DNA of 64,000 nt from Gammaproteobacteria bacterium (GTDB taxonomy: Bacteria > Pseudomonadota > Gammaproteobacteria > Pseudomonadales > Azotimanducaceae). The DNA is taken from positions 1 to 64,000 of the forward strand of contig JAUIAV010000020.1 in NCBI GenBank assembly GCA_030425195.1, written 5' to 3'. Positions 25,472-33,679 of the stretch are shown piece by piece (position 1 is the stretch's first letter; each line of letters begins with the position of its first letter). The position numbers and the translations under genes are program-made. The notes beneath the pieces are model-generated. The model had not been told where the DNA came from. It worked only from the letters and a program-made list of their open reading frames with translations, and searched no databases.

Positions 25472-26077
25472 ATGACCGCATCTTCCAAATCAGCCGCAGG
25501 CGATGCCGCCGCGGACCAGGCCACCAAGGATGAGATCGTCTCTTCCGAGTCCGAAGCGCTGATCCTGGTGGATTCGAACGATTCCGTGGTCGGCTATCTG
25601 GACAAGTCCGCCGCGCACGACGGCGAAGGCGTCCTGCACCGGGCGTTTTCCCTGTTCGTCTTCGATCATGAGGGACGGCTCCTCCTTCAGCAGCGGGCTC
25701 CGGGCAAGCGCCTGTGGCCCGAGTTCTGGTCCAACAGCTGCTGTTCCCACCCGCGCCGGGGCGAGGAGATGGAGGAGGCCGTGCACCGCCGTCTGGAGCA
25801 GGAACTCGGATTGAACGCGGACCTCGAGTTCACCTACAAGTTCGAGTACACCGCACCTTTCCGGGATCTCGGTACCGAGCACGAGCTCTGCTGGGTCTAC
25901 GTGGGCCGCACCCGATCACAGCCTGTGATCAACACCACGGAGGTGATGGACTGGCGCTGGATCGAGCCTGCGGAGCTCACCGATGCCATCGCCAGAGAAC
26001 CCGAACGGTTCACGCCCTGGCTGAAGATGGAGTGGGAACGTCTGAACGCGGAGTTCGCCGAACGCCTGACTGGCTAG
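25472..26077 (+). CDS. idi: Isopentenyl-diphosphate delta-isomerase, type I (Nudix)
   Basis: Idi interconverts IPP and DMAPP for isoprenoid synthesis. The 201-residue protein has the metal and catalytic set of type I enzymes: H56 in LHRAFS, the catalytic cysteine at about C91 with H93 (NSCCSHP), the Nudix-like RRGEEMEEAVHRRLEQELG, and the second catalytic glutamate in GTEHELC. The ATG at 25472 is preferred; the ORF-track extension to 24548 is antisense to the hydrolase. The first 20 residues are non-conserved. Type I Idi is not essential in MEP-pathway bacteria, where it balances the precursor pools. Confidence 0.9.
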   Translation: MTASSKSAAGDAAADQATKDEIVSSESEALILVDSNDSVVGYLDKSAAHDGEGVLHRAFSLFVFDHEGRLLLQQRAPGKRLWPEFWSNSCCSHPRRGEEMEEAVHRRLEQELGLNADLEFTYKFEYTAPFRDLGTEHELCWVYVGRTRSQPVINTTEVMDWRWIEPAELTDAIAREPERFTPWLKMEWERLNAEFAERLTG

Positions 26078-26083
26078 ACTTTT

Positions 26084-26106
26084 CCGGCCTTTTCCGGCCT
26101 TTTTTT
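26084..26106 (+). terminator. Probable terminator after idi
   Basis: A tandem TTTTCCGGCC repeat, able to form only a short GGCC/GGCC stem, ends in a run of seven T residues 23-29 bp after the idi stop. The weak stem makes the call tentative. Confidence 0.4.
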
Positions 26107-26196
26107 GAATTTTTAACCCCTTTTCCCCTGCCCGCACGTTAACCGGAAAGAAGCGCCCTACCCGGCGTGCTGTCCGTACAAAGCAGAGGAAAGACC

Positions 26197-28002
26197 ATGA
26201 AGCAGATCTCACCCCCCCGAGCCGGATTCGTTCTGGCTCTCGCCTGCGCCGTTCTGATCGGCTGCAGCACCACGGATGAACCCGAGACCCGGGAGCACGA
26301 GCCCCTCTCCGGCATGCAGACGCCCGGGGATCGGGACAGAGCGACCGGTCCACAGCCGCCTGCCCGGCCCGACACCGCAGTCAGGGAGGTCGAGGAAGTG
26401 GCGGCGGCGGATGCAACGAAGCGCCAGGAACAGAGGGCCTACAACCTCCCCGCAGCCAAGGCGGTTCTCGGTGAATCCGTGGCGACGGGCGGGCGCCATG
26501 CCATCGTCGGCCTGGACCGGATCCGTGTTCCTGCCGAACCCCTGGATCGGGAAGCCTATGCACATTTCGATACCAACCCGGTGCATCTGGTGAGTGAGAC
26601 ACCGGTCTCCACGTTCTCCATCGATGTGGATACGGCCTCCTATTCCAACGTCCGCCGCCTGCTCAACCAGGGCATGGTGCCGCGGCAGGATGCGGTGCGG
26701 GTCGAGGAGCTGATCAACTATTTTTCCTACGACTATCCGACACCGACCGATCGGGATGCACCGTTTGCCGTTCACACCGAGGTCGGTCCGAGCCCCTGGC
26801 ACGACGATCGCCACCTGGTGCACATCGGCATCAGGGGATATGAGGTACTTGAGGCAGACCTGCCGCCTGCCAACCTCGTATTCCTCATCGACGTTTCCGG
26901 CTCCATGCAGAGCCCGGACAAGCTCGGTCTTCTGAAGTCGTCCATGAAGATGCTGGCAAAGCGGATGGCGCCGGAAGACAGGCTCGCCATCGCCGTCTAC
27001 GCGGGTGCCGCCGGTACCGTGCTCGAATCCACACCCGGCAGCGACCGGGCAAAGATCCTGGCCGCCATCGACCAGCTCACCGCCCGCGGTTCCACGAACG
27101 GCGGCGCCGGGATCCGGCTCGCCTACTCGCTCGCCGAGCAGGGTTTCATGGAGGACGGGATCAATCGCGTCATTCTGGCGACAGACGGCGACTTCAACGT
27201 GGGCACCACGGACACGGAAGCGCTGAAGAATCTGGTGCAGTCCAGACGGGAATCCGGCGTGGCACTGACCGTGCTCGGTTTCGGTGGCGGCAACTACAAC
27301 GATGCGCTCATGCAGGAGCTGGCCCAGCTCGGGAACGGCAACGCGGCCTATATCGACACGCTGAACGAAGCACGGAAGGTCCTGGTGGAAGAGATCGGCG
27401 CGACGCTGAACATGATCGCCAAGGACGTGAAGATTCAGATCGAATTCAATCCATCGACGGTGGCCGAGTACCGCCTGATCGGCTACGAGACTCGGCATCT
27501 GGAGCGGGAAGACTTCAACAACGACAGGGTGGATGCTGGAGACATCGGCGCCGGCCATACGGTGACGGCTCTTTACGAGATCGCGCTCACCGGCTCTGAC
27601 GGTCAGCTGATCGACCCCCTCCGCTACGGCAACGACGGCCACCGGGAAAGCGGTCGGCAGGGCGCGGAGCTCGCTTTCCTCAAGCTCCGCTACAAGCTGC
27701 CGGACTCCGATACGAGCCGTCTCATCACCGAGCCGGTGCCCCGCAATGCGATCATTGGCGAACTGGATCGGACCAGCGACAATTACCGTTTCGCAGCGGC
27801 GGTCGCCGGCTTCGGCCAGATTCTCCGGGGCGGCGAGTACACGGGCAGCTTCGACCTGGCCGCGGTGGTCCAACTGGCGTCCGGCTCTCGAGGCGAGGAC
27901 AGTTTCGGCTACCGGGGCGAGTTCCTCGGCATGGTTCGCACGGCGGACGCGCTCGCCGCTCACCCGGGCGCTGCTGACGACACGGAAGTGGCGACACGAT
28001 AG
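26197..28002 (+). CDS. YfbK-like von Willebrand factor A lipoprotein
   Basis: A 601-residue lipoprotein: signal FVLALACAVLIGC with lipobox LIGC, then a disordered acidic/proline linker to about residue 110. A conserved YfbK N-terminal region follows (PVSTFSIDVDTASYSNVRRLLNQG). The VWA domain has an intact metal-ion-dependent adhesion site (FLIDVSGSMQS, about residue 231, with a later LATDGDFN), and the C-terminal region is DUF3520-like (GSFDLAAVVQLAS). Such proteins bind partners at the envelope. The ATG at 26197 has AGAGGA upstream. It precedes an ECF sigma factor by 21 bp, a recurrent arrangement suggesting an envelope-signalling unit. Confidence 0.9.
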   Translation: MKQISPPRAGFVLALACAVLIGCSTTDEPETREHEPLSGMQTPGDRDRATGPQPPARPDTAVREVEEVAAADATKRQEQRAYNLPAAKAVLGESVATGGRHAIVGLDRIRVPAEPLDREAYAHFDTNPVHLVSETPVSTFSIDVDTASYSNVRRLLNQGMVPRQDAVRVEELINYFSYDYPTPTDRDAPFAVHTEVGPSPWHDDRHLVHIGIRGYEVLEADLPPANLVFLIDVSGSMQSPDKLGLLKSSMKMLAKRMAPEDRLAIAVYAGAAGTVLESTPGSDRAKILAAIDQLTARGSTNGGAGIRLAYSLAEQGFMEDGINRVILATDGDFNVGTTDTEALKNLVQSRRESGVALTVLGFGGGNYNDALMQELAQLGNGNAAYIDTLNEARKVLVEEIGATLNMIAKDVKIQIEFNPSTVAEYRLIGYETRHLEREDFNNDRVDAGDIGAGHTVTALYEIALTGSDGQLIDPLRYGNDGHRESGRQGAELAFLKLRYKLPDSDTSRLITEPVPRNAIIGELDRTSDNYRFAAAVAGFGQILRGGEYTGSFDLAAVVQLASGSRGEDSFGYRGEFLGMVRTADALAAHPGAADDTEVATR

Positions 28003-28023
28003 AGGACCCGAAGAGGTGATAGC

Positions 28024-28605
28024 GTGAAAGCAGGCGCGCCCGGAGAGACCGCGCGCGCCACGACCGACGGAACGGACGAGGCGCTGATGCTCGCCTATGT
28101 GAACGGCGATGCCCTCTCGTTCGACGAACTCTACGGCCGGCATCGGGGCCCGCTGTACCGGTATTTCAGGCGGCAACTCCCGGAGTCGGAAGCGAACGAC
28201 TGCTTCCAGACGCTCTGGGAGAAACTCATCGAGCGCCGCGACCGGTACCGGCCGGACGGCAGCTTCCGGAGTTATCTCTTCACCATCGCCCACAACGTTC
28301 TCATGGACCACTACCGCAGGCAGGGTCGACTCGGCGCGGACACGGAGATGGATCCTGACGCTCTCGTGAGCAATGAGCCCGGTCCGGATTCGAGCCGGGA
28401 ACGGGCCGAGCTCCGTGAGATTCTGCACGGACTGATCCGGGCGCTGCCCGTGCACCAGCGGGAAGCCTGGCTGCTCCGGCAGGAAACGGCCTTCTCGAAT
28501 CTGGAGATCGCCCGGGTGACCGGCACCTCGGAAGAAGGGGTGAAGAGCAGGCTCCGCTATGCCCGGGACAGGCTGAAAGCAGGGATGGCACGTTATGTCG
28601 AATGA
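28024..28605 (+). CDS. ECF (sigma-70 family) RNA polymerase sigma factor
   Basis: A 193-residue sigma factor with region 2 (FDELYGRHRGPLYRYFRRQLPESEANDCFQTLWEKLIERRDRYRPDGSFRSYLFTIAHNVLMDHYRR) and region 4 (LPVHQREAWLLRQETAFSNLEIARVTGTSEEGVKSRLRYARDRL). Regions 1 and 3 are absent, as in ECF factors. Translation starts at a GTG (28024). The 3' end overlaps the next gene, a putative single-pass membrane anti-sigma protein, by 11 bp, as is typical of sigma/anti-sigma pairs. The regulon is unknown, but the upstream VWA lipoprotein is the best candidate partner. Confidence 0.92.
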   Translation: MKAGAPGETARATTDGTDEALMLAYVNGDALSFDELYGRHRGPLYRYFRRQLPESEANDCFQTLWEKLIERRDRYRPDGSFRSYLFTIAHNVLMDHYRRQGRLGADTEMDPDALVSNEPGPDSSRERAELREILHGLIRALPVHQREAWLLRQETAFSNLEIARVTGTSEEGVKSRLRYARDRLKAGMARYVE

Positions 28606-29275
28606 ACCGGACTGGCTCGAAGAGCTCTATGCACAGGGCGGCGAAGAACAGCCACCCGCGGCACTCGACGACCGGATCAGGGCCGCCGCCCGCCAGCCGC
28701 TCCGGCGTCGCTGGTACTCGAGTCCCGCCCGCCTCGCCACCCTGGCCACCGCGGCAAGTCTGGTGATCGCCGCCAGCGTCATCTACTTCGATCCCGACCA
28801 GCCGCGCCAGTCCGAAGCACCTGAGGATCGTGCGGCAGATGCCGCGGTGGAAGAGACGCTGGACGAAACAGCACCCGGGTCCGGCCGCGCGAACGCCTTC
28901 AAAGCCGAACCAGCGGGACCGGCGGGTGAGATGAAACAGACGGACTCGCCGGATCAGGGACCGGGCAAAAAGGTTCGCCAGATGGAGAAGCCGCTACCGG
29001 CGGCCGCCGGTATGGAAGCGGATGCGGTTCAGAGTCCTCCGGCCATCGGTACCAGCACCGCTGCCCGCAGCCTGCAGTACCACGAGCTCGCTGAACAGGA
29101 GGCGCCGATTTCCGGGCTCGAAGATCGGTGCGGGCCGCTGCCGGGAACACAAGAGAGTCGTCGCCTCCACTTCGATGGCGCACAATGGCTCGTCATCGTC
29201 CGGATCGGCGACGACGACAGGACCTGGCGCTGCCTGGACGGCGCCTGGATCGAGACGGACTCAGAGGAGCAGTAG
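28595..29275 (+). CDS. Putative anti-sigma factor, single-pass membrane protein
   Basis: I recognise no family domain in these 226 residues, but the position and architecture fit an anti-sigma factor. There is a short N-terminal cytoplasmic region (about 1-45, with DWLEELYAQGGEE and DDRIRAAARQPLRRRW), one membrane helix (about 46-66, LATLATAASLVIAASVIYF) and a mostly disordered periplasmic part. It ends in a small folded region with two cysteines (DRCGPLPG and WRCLDGAW). No zinc-binding HxxxCxxC motif is seen. It overlaps the ECF sigma gene by 11 bp and converges with the DMT transporter gene. Confidence 0.6.
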   Translation: MSNEPDWLEELYAQGGEEQPPAALDDRIRAAARQPLRRRWYSSPARLATLATAASLVIAASVIYFDPDQPRQSEAPEDRAADAAVEETLDETAPGSGRANAFKAEPAGPAGEMKQTDSPDQGPGKKVRQMEKPLPAAAGMEADAVQSPPAIGTSTAARSLQYHELAEQEAPISGLEDRCGPLPGTQESRRLHFDGAQWLVIVRIGDDDRTWRCLDGAWIETDSEEQ

Positions 29276-30139
29276 CAGAAGGCCGGTAACCACGAGGGCC
29301 GCGCCGACGACCTCTTTCGACCTCACCCGCTCTCCGAAGAACCAGATGGAGGCTGCAAAGGAGAACAGCAGCTCCACCTGCCCCAGCGCCCGGACCAGCC
29401 CCGCATTCACCAGCGTCATGGCGGCGAACCAGAGCGCGGACGCAGCCGCACCCACCAGCCCTACCCACAGCGACGACCGCCAGCTTCTGAGCACGCGGGT
29501 GATCTGCTCCGGCTCCCGGACTCTGAGGTAGGCCGCCATGATCAGCACCTGGAGGGTGACCGCCACCGCAAGCGTGCAGCCGGAGCGGATCAGGAAGTCT
29601 CCCTCCGGCAGAGAGAGTGCGGCCGCCCGATAGCTGACCGATGCTACGGCCAGCCCACCGCCGCTCACGAGTCCCAGCACCATCGCCCGGTTACCCCGGA
29701 GGAGTCTGCCGAGCCGGCCGGGATTCGACAGCACCACCACGCCGACGAAGCTCAGCAGGATGCCGCCCGCCGCCCAGCCGCTCAGGGTGTCGCCGAGCAG
29801 GATCAGGCCAAGCAGCGCCGTCTGTGCGGCTTCGGTCTTGGAGAACGCGGTGCCGACGGCAAAGTTACCGTGCGTGAAGGCGGCGACCAGCGTGGCTGTG
29901 GCAATGATCTGCGCGACACCGCCGGATAGGCAGTACAGCAGGAAGGTCCCATTCGGAGCGGGCAGCGTCTGCTCCAGACTCAGCCAGCCGACGTACAGCC
30001 AGACGAACGGCAGCGCATACAGAAATCGCGTGTAGCTGGCGCCGTTGGTGCTGAGATTGCCGGTCGCCCGCTTCTGCAGCATGGAACGCAGGTTCTGCAG
30101 AAATGCCGCGGCAATGGTGAACGGAATCCAGATCTCCAC
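29261..30139 (-). CDS. EamA/DMT-superfamily transporter
   Basis: A 292-residue inner-membrane protein with ten hydrophobic segments arranged as two EamA repeats. The first repeat ends in ILLSFVGVVVLSNPG and the second in EVVGAALVVTGLLLLLL, with a conserved WFFGERV before the last helix. DMT proteins export amino acids, nucleobases or small metabolites. The substrate is not predictable here. It lies 6 bp downstream of the MATE gene on the same strand, so the two exporters probably share a transcript. Confidence 0.85.
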   Translation of the reverse strand: MEIWIPFTIAAAFLQNLRSMLQKRATGNLSTNGASYTRFLYALPFVWLYVGWLSLEQTLPAPNGTFLLYCLSGGVAQIIATATLVAAFTHGNFAVGTAFSKTEAAQTALLGLILLGDTLSGWAAGGILLSFVGVVVLSNPGRLGRLLRGNRAMVLGLVSGGGLAVASVSYRAAALSLPEGDFLIRSGCTLAVAVTLQVLIMAAYLRVREPEQITRVLRSWRSSLWVGLVGAAASALWFAAMTLVNAGLVRALGQVELLFSFAASIWFFGERVRSKEVVGAALVVTGLLLLLL

Positions 30140-30145
30140 GCGCTG

Positions 30146-31588
30146 TCAGCGGGCAGCGAAGCGCTGAACCCGATCCGGGCGAACGGAAAGCCAGCGGAAG
30201 CGGGCCGTCAGCACCACCGCCGCCACGCCCAGGCCCGTGATCAGACCGATCCAGAACCCACGCACGCCTTCGAATCCCGGCACGTCGATCCAGCCGAAGC
30301 CGATGGCCACCCCCACCGGCAGCCCCACGACCCAGTAGCTGAGCATGGCGACCCACATGGTGGCCCGGGTGTCCTTGAAGCCACGCAGGGCGCCCACCGC
30401 CGTCACCTGCGCATCGTCGAAGAACTGATACAGCGCCACGAAGACCAGGAGATCGGCGGCCACGGTGATCACCATGCGTTCACTGCTGTAGAGACCGGCA
30501 ATCTGAAACCTCAGCGAGTACACCACCACGGCCGCCACCAGGGCAAAGAGCAGCGAAAGCCAGATGGCCACCCAGCCCGCCCGCCGTGCCGCTGTCAGAT
30601 CACCGGCACCCACGTTGAACCCGACCCGGATGGAGACCGCCATTCCCAGCGCCAGCGGCACCATGAAGGTCATCCCGCCCACGTTCGAAGCGATCATGTG
30701 GGCGGCCACCGATTCGGCACCGAGCCGGCCGATCAGCAGGGTGATCACGGAGAACAGGCTGATTTCCATGAAGTTGGTGATACCGATGGGCAGTCCGAGC
30801 CTGATCAGGCGCCCGATCTCCCGGCCATCCGGCCGGCTGAATCGGGCGAATACGCCCGTGACCCGGATACGGCTGCGACTGACGACGAAAGCCATCACCA
30901 GGAACTGCGCGTTCAGAATGATGGCACTCGACCAGCCGCAGCCGATACCACCCATGGGTTCGATGCCGAAGCCGCCATAAATGAAGAGCAAATTCAGCGG
31001 TATCTTGAGTGCCAGCGAACCGGCGGCAATCCACATGGCCGGCACCGTCCAGGACATGCCTTCACAGAGATAGCGCAGCGAGAAATAGCCGAGCACCGGC
31101 AGCACGCCCAGAGAGAGGGCCTGAAGATATCCGGTCGCCACCGGAATGGCCCTCGCATCCACCTCCAGGAAGCGGTAAACGGGCTCAACGTTGTTGAGGA
31201 AGACGATCAGAAGCAGGCCGCCAGCTCCCGCGATCCACATGGCCTGCCGGGCCACTTCTCCGGCCTCCTTCTCCCGTCCTGCACCATGGAGCTGGGAGAC
31301 GGACGGTGTCAGAGACATGATCACGCCGGAGAGAAGCAGGATGAAGGGCCAGTAGAGGTTTCCGCCGAGTGCCACACCGGCGAGATCCACGGCACCCACC
31401 TGTCCGGCCATGATGGTATCGGCTACCCCCATACCCATCTGAGTGACCTGAGCGAGAATCATGGGCGCAGCCAGACGGCCCAGAGTGCTGAGCTCCCGGC
31501 GTATCTCTTTTCTCTCCGCGCTCTCTGCGCTCTTCCCGCGCTCCGCGCTCTCCGCGCTCTCTGCGCTCCCCCGCTGCTGAGCGTCCAC
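30146..31588 (-). CDS. MATE-family (NorM-like) efflux transporter
   Basis: A roughly 480-residue, 12-helix cation-coupled multidrug exporter. LGRLAAPMILAQVTQMGMGVADTIMAGQVGAVDLAGVALG is the classical NorM opening, and the second half repeats it (LIRLGLPIGITNFMEISLFSVITLLIGRLGAESVAAHMI). The start is uncertain: no ATG lies upstream of the first helix. I prefer the GTG at 31588 (VDAQQRGS, with GGGGG upstream) over the GTG at 31645. Either start makes the protein read through a DNA repeat that encodes SAESAESAERGKSAESAERKE before the first helix. Confidence 0.86.
   Translation of the reverse strand: MDAQQRGSAESAESAERGKSAESAERKEIRRELSTLGRLAAPMILAQVTQMGMGVADTIMAGQVGAVDLAGVALGGNLYWPFILLLSGVIMSLTPSVSQLHGAGREKEAGEVARQAMWIAGAGGLLLIVFLNNVEPVYRFLEVDARAIPVATGYLQALSLGVLPVLGYFSLRYLCEGMSWTVPAMWIAAGSLALKIPLNLLFIYGGFGIEPMGGIGCGWSSAIILNAQFLVMAFVVSRSRIRVTGVFARFSRPDGREIGRLIRLGLPIGITNFMEISLFSVITLLIGRLGAESVAAHMIASNVGGMTFMVPLALGMAVSIRVGFNVGAGDLTAARRAGWVAIWLSLLFALVAAVVVYSLRFQIAGLYSSERMVITVAADLLVFVALYQFFDDAQVTAVGALRGFKDTRATMWVAMLSYWVVGLPVGVAIGFGWIDVPGFEGVRGFWIGLITGLGVAAVVLTARFRWLSVRPDRVQRFAAR
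31513..31568. repeat. Degenerate short tandem repeat at the 5' end of the MATE gene
   Basis: The 20-mer TCTCCGCGCTCTCTGCGCTC occurs twice exactly (31513-31532 and 31549-31568), built from a roughly 9-bp CGCGCTCT(C/T) unit. On the coding strand it gives alternating Ser-Ala-Glu residues. Such microsatellites can change copy number. Confidence 0.7.
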
Positions 31589-31707
31589 CGCCAGCCCCCG
31601 AACTGATTTTGCCGAAAGCCGGCCATTGTACGCCGCCGGATGCACCTCGGAGGCTGGCCAATTGAGAATAATTACGATTTACGACAGCTAGCGATTTCCG
31701 GATTTCG

Positions 31708-31772
31708 ATAGGCTCCGGCTATCGGCCCGATAGCATTAATCGAATGGCGCGTGCGTGCCCGGGCCGTATACT
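31708..31772 (+). promoter_or_regulatory. OxyR-binding site and promoter of the rubrerythrin operon
   Basis: The sequence reads ATAG-N7-CTAT-N7-ATAG-N7-CGAA (31708-31744), three of the four OxyR half-elements in exact sequence and exact spacing. A -10 TATACT follows at 31767-31772, and the -35 position (ATGGCG) is poor, as expected of an activator-dependent promoter with OxyR bound just upstream. oxyR itself lies at the far end of the operon. Target assignment is inference from a well-established consensus. Confidence 0.75.
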
Positions 31773-31829
31773 TCCCGCATCACCGAGTGGTGAGTCGACT
31801 CACGAATTTTTCACGACAGGAAGGAAACC

Positions 31830-32246
31830 ATGGACCTGAAGGACAGCAATACACTGCAGAATCTGAAGGACGCGTTTGCCGGTGAATCTCAGGCAAACCG
31901 CCGGTACCTCTATTTCGCGGCGAAGGCGGACGTTGAGGGCGAAAACGACGTTGCCGCCGTCTTCCGCTCCACCGCCGAAGGCGAAACGGGCCACGCGCAC
32001 GGCCACCTGGAGTACATGGAAGCGGTCGGCGACCCGGCCACGGGACTGCCCATCGGCAGCACCGGCGACAACCTCAAGGCGGCCATCGCCGGTGAAACCC
32101 ACGAGTACACGGACATGTACCCGGGCATGGCGAAGACGGCACGCGACGAAGGCTTCGACGAGATCGCCGACTGGTTCGAGACCCTGGCCAAGGCCGAGCG
32201 TTCTCACGCCAACCGGTTCCAGAAAGCCCTGGATTCCATGGGCTGA
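31830..32246 (+). CDS. Rubrerythrin family protein (diiron domain only)
   Basis: A 138-residue ferritin-like four-helix protein. The two E(x)nExxH-type diiron helices are visible ([15 protein letters not shown], then [33 protein letters not shown] at the end), with a further glutamate helix [13 protein letters not shown]. Rubrerythrins reduce hydrogen peroxide with electrons from a rubredoxin-type donor. This form lacks the usual C-terminal rubredoxin domain, so it needs a separate donor, plausibly the Fe-S protein encoded next. It has a strong AGGAAGGAAA ribosome site and an OxyR-type promoter, fitting peroxide induction. Confidence 0.9.
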   Translation: MDLKDSNTLQNLKDAFAGESQANRRYLYFAAKADVEGENDVAAVFRSTAEGETGHAHGHLEYMEAVGDPATGLPIGSTGDNLKAAIAGETHEYTDMYPGMAKTARDEGFDEIADWFETLAKAERSHANRFQKALDSMG

Positions 32247-32272
32247 TACCGGCCTGGAACGGCAACTGGAGA

Positions 32273-32297
32273 GGGGCCGGTGATGGCCCCTTTTTTT
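32273..32297 (+). terminator. Intrinsic terminator-like hairpin after rubrerythrin
   Basis: GGGGCC-GGTGAT-GGCCCC followed by seven T residues, 27 bp after the rubrerythrin stop and 41 bp before the next start. Inside an apparent operon it would give partial termination, keeping the Fe-S and DUF3501 genes below the rubrerythrin level. Confidence 0.8.
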
Positions 32298-32337
32298 GAG
32301 GCACACGCACTTTTCCAATACAGGGAGGAACTCAGGC

Positions 32338-33678
32338 ATGAAGGAAGGCAGTCTAGAAGCGCCGGACCGTCAGCCACTCGACTGGAAGAACCCCGAGTTC
32401 TACGACAGAGATTCTCTGTACGGGGAACTCGAGCGCGTCTACGACATCTGTCATGGCTGCCGCCGCTGCGTCAGCCTCTGCGATTCTTTCCCGACGCTGT
32501 TCGACCTGGTGGACGAATCCGACACCTTCGAAGTGGACGGCGTCGACAAGGCCGACTACATGAAGGTGGTCGACCAGTGCTACCTGTGCGACCTCTGCGC
32601 GGAGACGAAGTGTCCCTATCTGCCGCCTCATGAATGGGCCGTGGATTTCCCGCATCTGATGCTGCGGGCCAAGGCCTACAAGTTCGCCCAGAAGGACACG
32701 ACCTGGCGTGACCGGCTGATCACCAGCACCGATCCGATCTTCGACACGATCAGTCTGCCGGGCATCTCGGCCCTCGCCAATGCTGCTGCCGGAAACGGTG
32801 CGCTGCGCTCTCTGGGCGACCGGCTGGGTATCCACCCGGAAGCACCACTTCCGGAATTCCACAGCAATACCACCTCCCGGCGTCACCCGGACGAGATCGG
32901 TGCCAGCCTGACCGCCACGCCCTGCCAGCGGACCACGGGCAAGGTCGCCATCTACATCACCTGCTACGGCGACCACAACGAGCCGGAAGTGCTCGACGAC
33001 ATGATCGCCGTGCTCAACCACAACGGCATCCCTGTCCGGCTCCTGAAGGACGCCAGGTGCTGCGGCATGCCGAAGCTCGAGCTCGGCGATCTGAAGAAGG
33101 TCGAGTCCCTGAAAGACGCCAACCTGCCCATCTTCCTGGAAGCCATCGAGGATGGCTACGACATCATCGCGCCGATTCCATCCTGCGTGCTGATGTACAA
33201 GCAGGAGCTGCCGCTCATGTTTCCGGAGGATGCGGATGTGGCAAAGGTCAGAGCCGCGTTCTTCGATCCCTTCGAGTACCTGATGCTCCGCCACAAGGCA
33301 GGTCTCGTGAAGACGGATTTCAAATCGACGCTGGGCAAGGTGGCCTACCACGTGGCCTGCCACCAGCGGGTGCAGAACATCGGCATGAAGACACGGGACT
33401 TCCTGCAGCTGATCGAGGGCACCGAGGTCACCGCCATCGAGCGCTGCTCGGGCCACGACGGCACGTACGCGGTGAAGAGCGAAACCTACGAGAAGGCCAT
33501 GAAGATCGCACGACCCGTGGTGAACCGGGTCAAACAGGCGGAGCCGGACAGCTTCGGGTCCGACTGCCCCATGGCCGGTCGCCTCATCGCGCACGGATTG
33601 GAGGGGGGATGGGAAGACAACCCGGACGCCAGATCCGAGCACCCGCTCAGCATGGTCCGACGCGCCTACGGAATATGA
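32338..33678 (+). CDS. GlpC/HdrD-like Fe-S oxidoreductase subunit
   Basis: A 446-residue electron-transfer protein. Two N-terminal [4Fe-4S] cysteine clusters are present (CHGCRRCVSLCDSFP and CYLCDLCAETKCPY), followed by two CCG-type domains (ARCCGMPKLELGD; CHQRVQNIG with IERCSGHDGTYAVK). This build matches GlpC and heterodisulfide-reductase-like subunits, but no flavin partner is encoded beside it. The ATG at 32338 has GGGAGGAA upstream; the ORF-track start (32296) is a TTG inside the terminator. With rubrerythrin and DUF3501 it forms a recurring cluster, and it may pass electrons to the diiron protein. Confidence 0.88.
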   Translation: MKEGSLEAPDRQPLDWKNPEFYDRDSLYGELERVYDICHGCRRCVSLCDSFPTLFDLVDESDTFEVDGVDKADYMKVVDQCYLCDLCAETKCPYLPPHEWAVDFPHLMLRAKAYKFAQKDTTWRDRLITSTDPIFDTISLPGISALANAAAGNGALRSLGDRLGIHPEAPLPEFHSNTTSRRHPDEIGASLTATPCQRTTGKVAIYITCYGDHNEPEVLDDMIAVLNHNGIPVRLLKDARCCGMPKLELGDLKKVESLKDANLPIFLEAIEDGYDIIAPIPSCVLMYKQELPLMFPEDADVAKVRAAFFDPFEYLMLRHKAGLVKTDFKSTLGKVAYHVACHQRVQNIGMKTRDFLQLIEGTEVTAIERCSGHDGTYAVKSETYEKAMKIARPVVNRVKQAEPDSFGSDCPMAGRLIAHGLEGGWEDNPDARSEHPLSMVRRAYGI

Positions 33679-33679
33679 C

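Noticed and set aside
26209-28455. 748-codon open frame on the - strand
   Set aside because: It is antisense to the VWA lipoprotein and sigma-factor genes, shows no family motif, and arises from the GC-rich codon bias.
31513-31568. Repeat considered as a CRISPR-like array
   Set aside because: Units are about 9 bp with no unique spacers and no cas genes nearby; it is a microsatellite.
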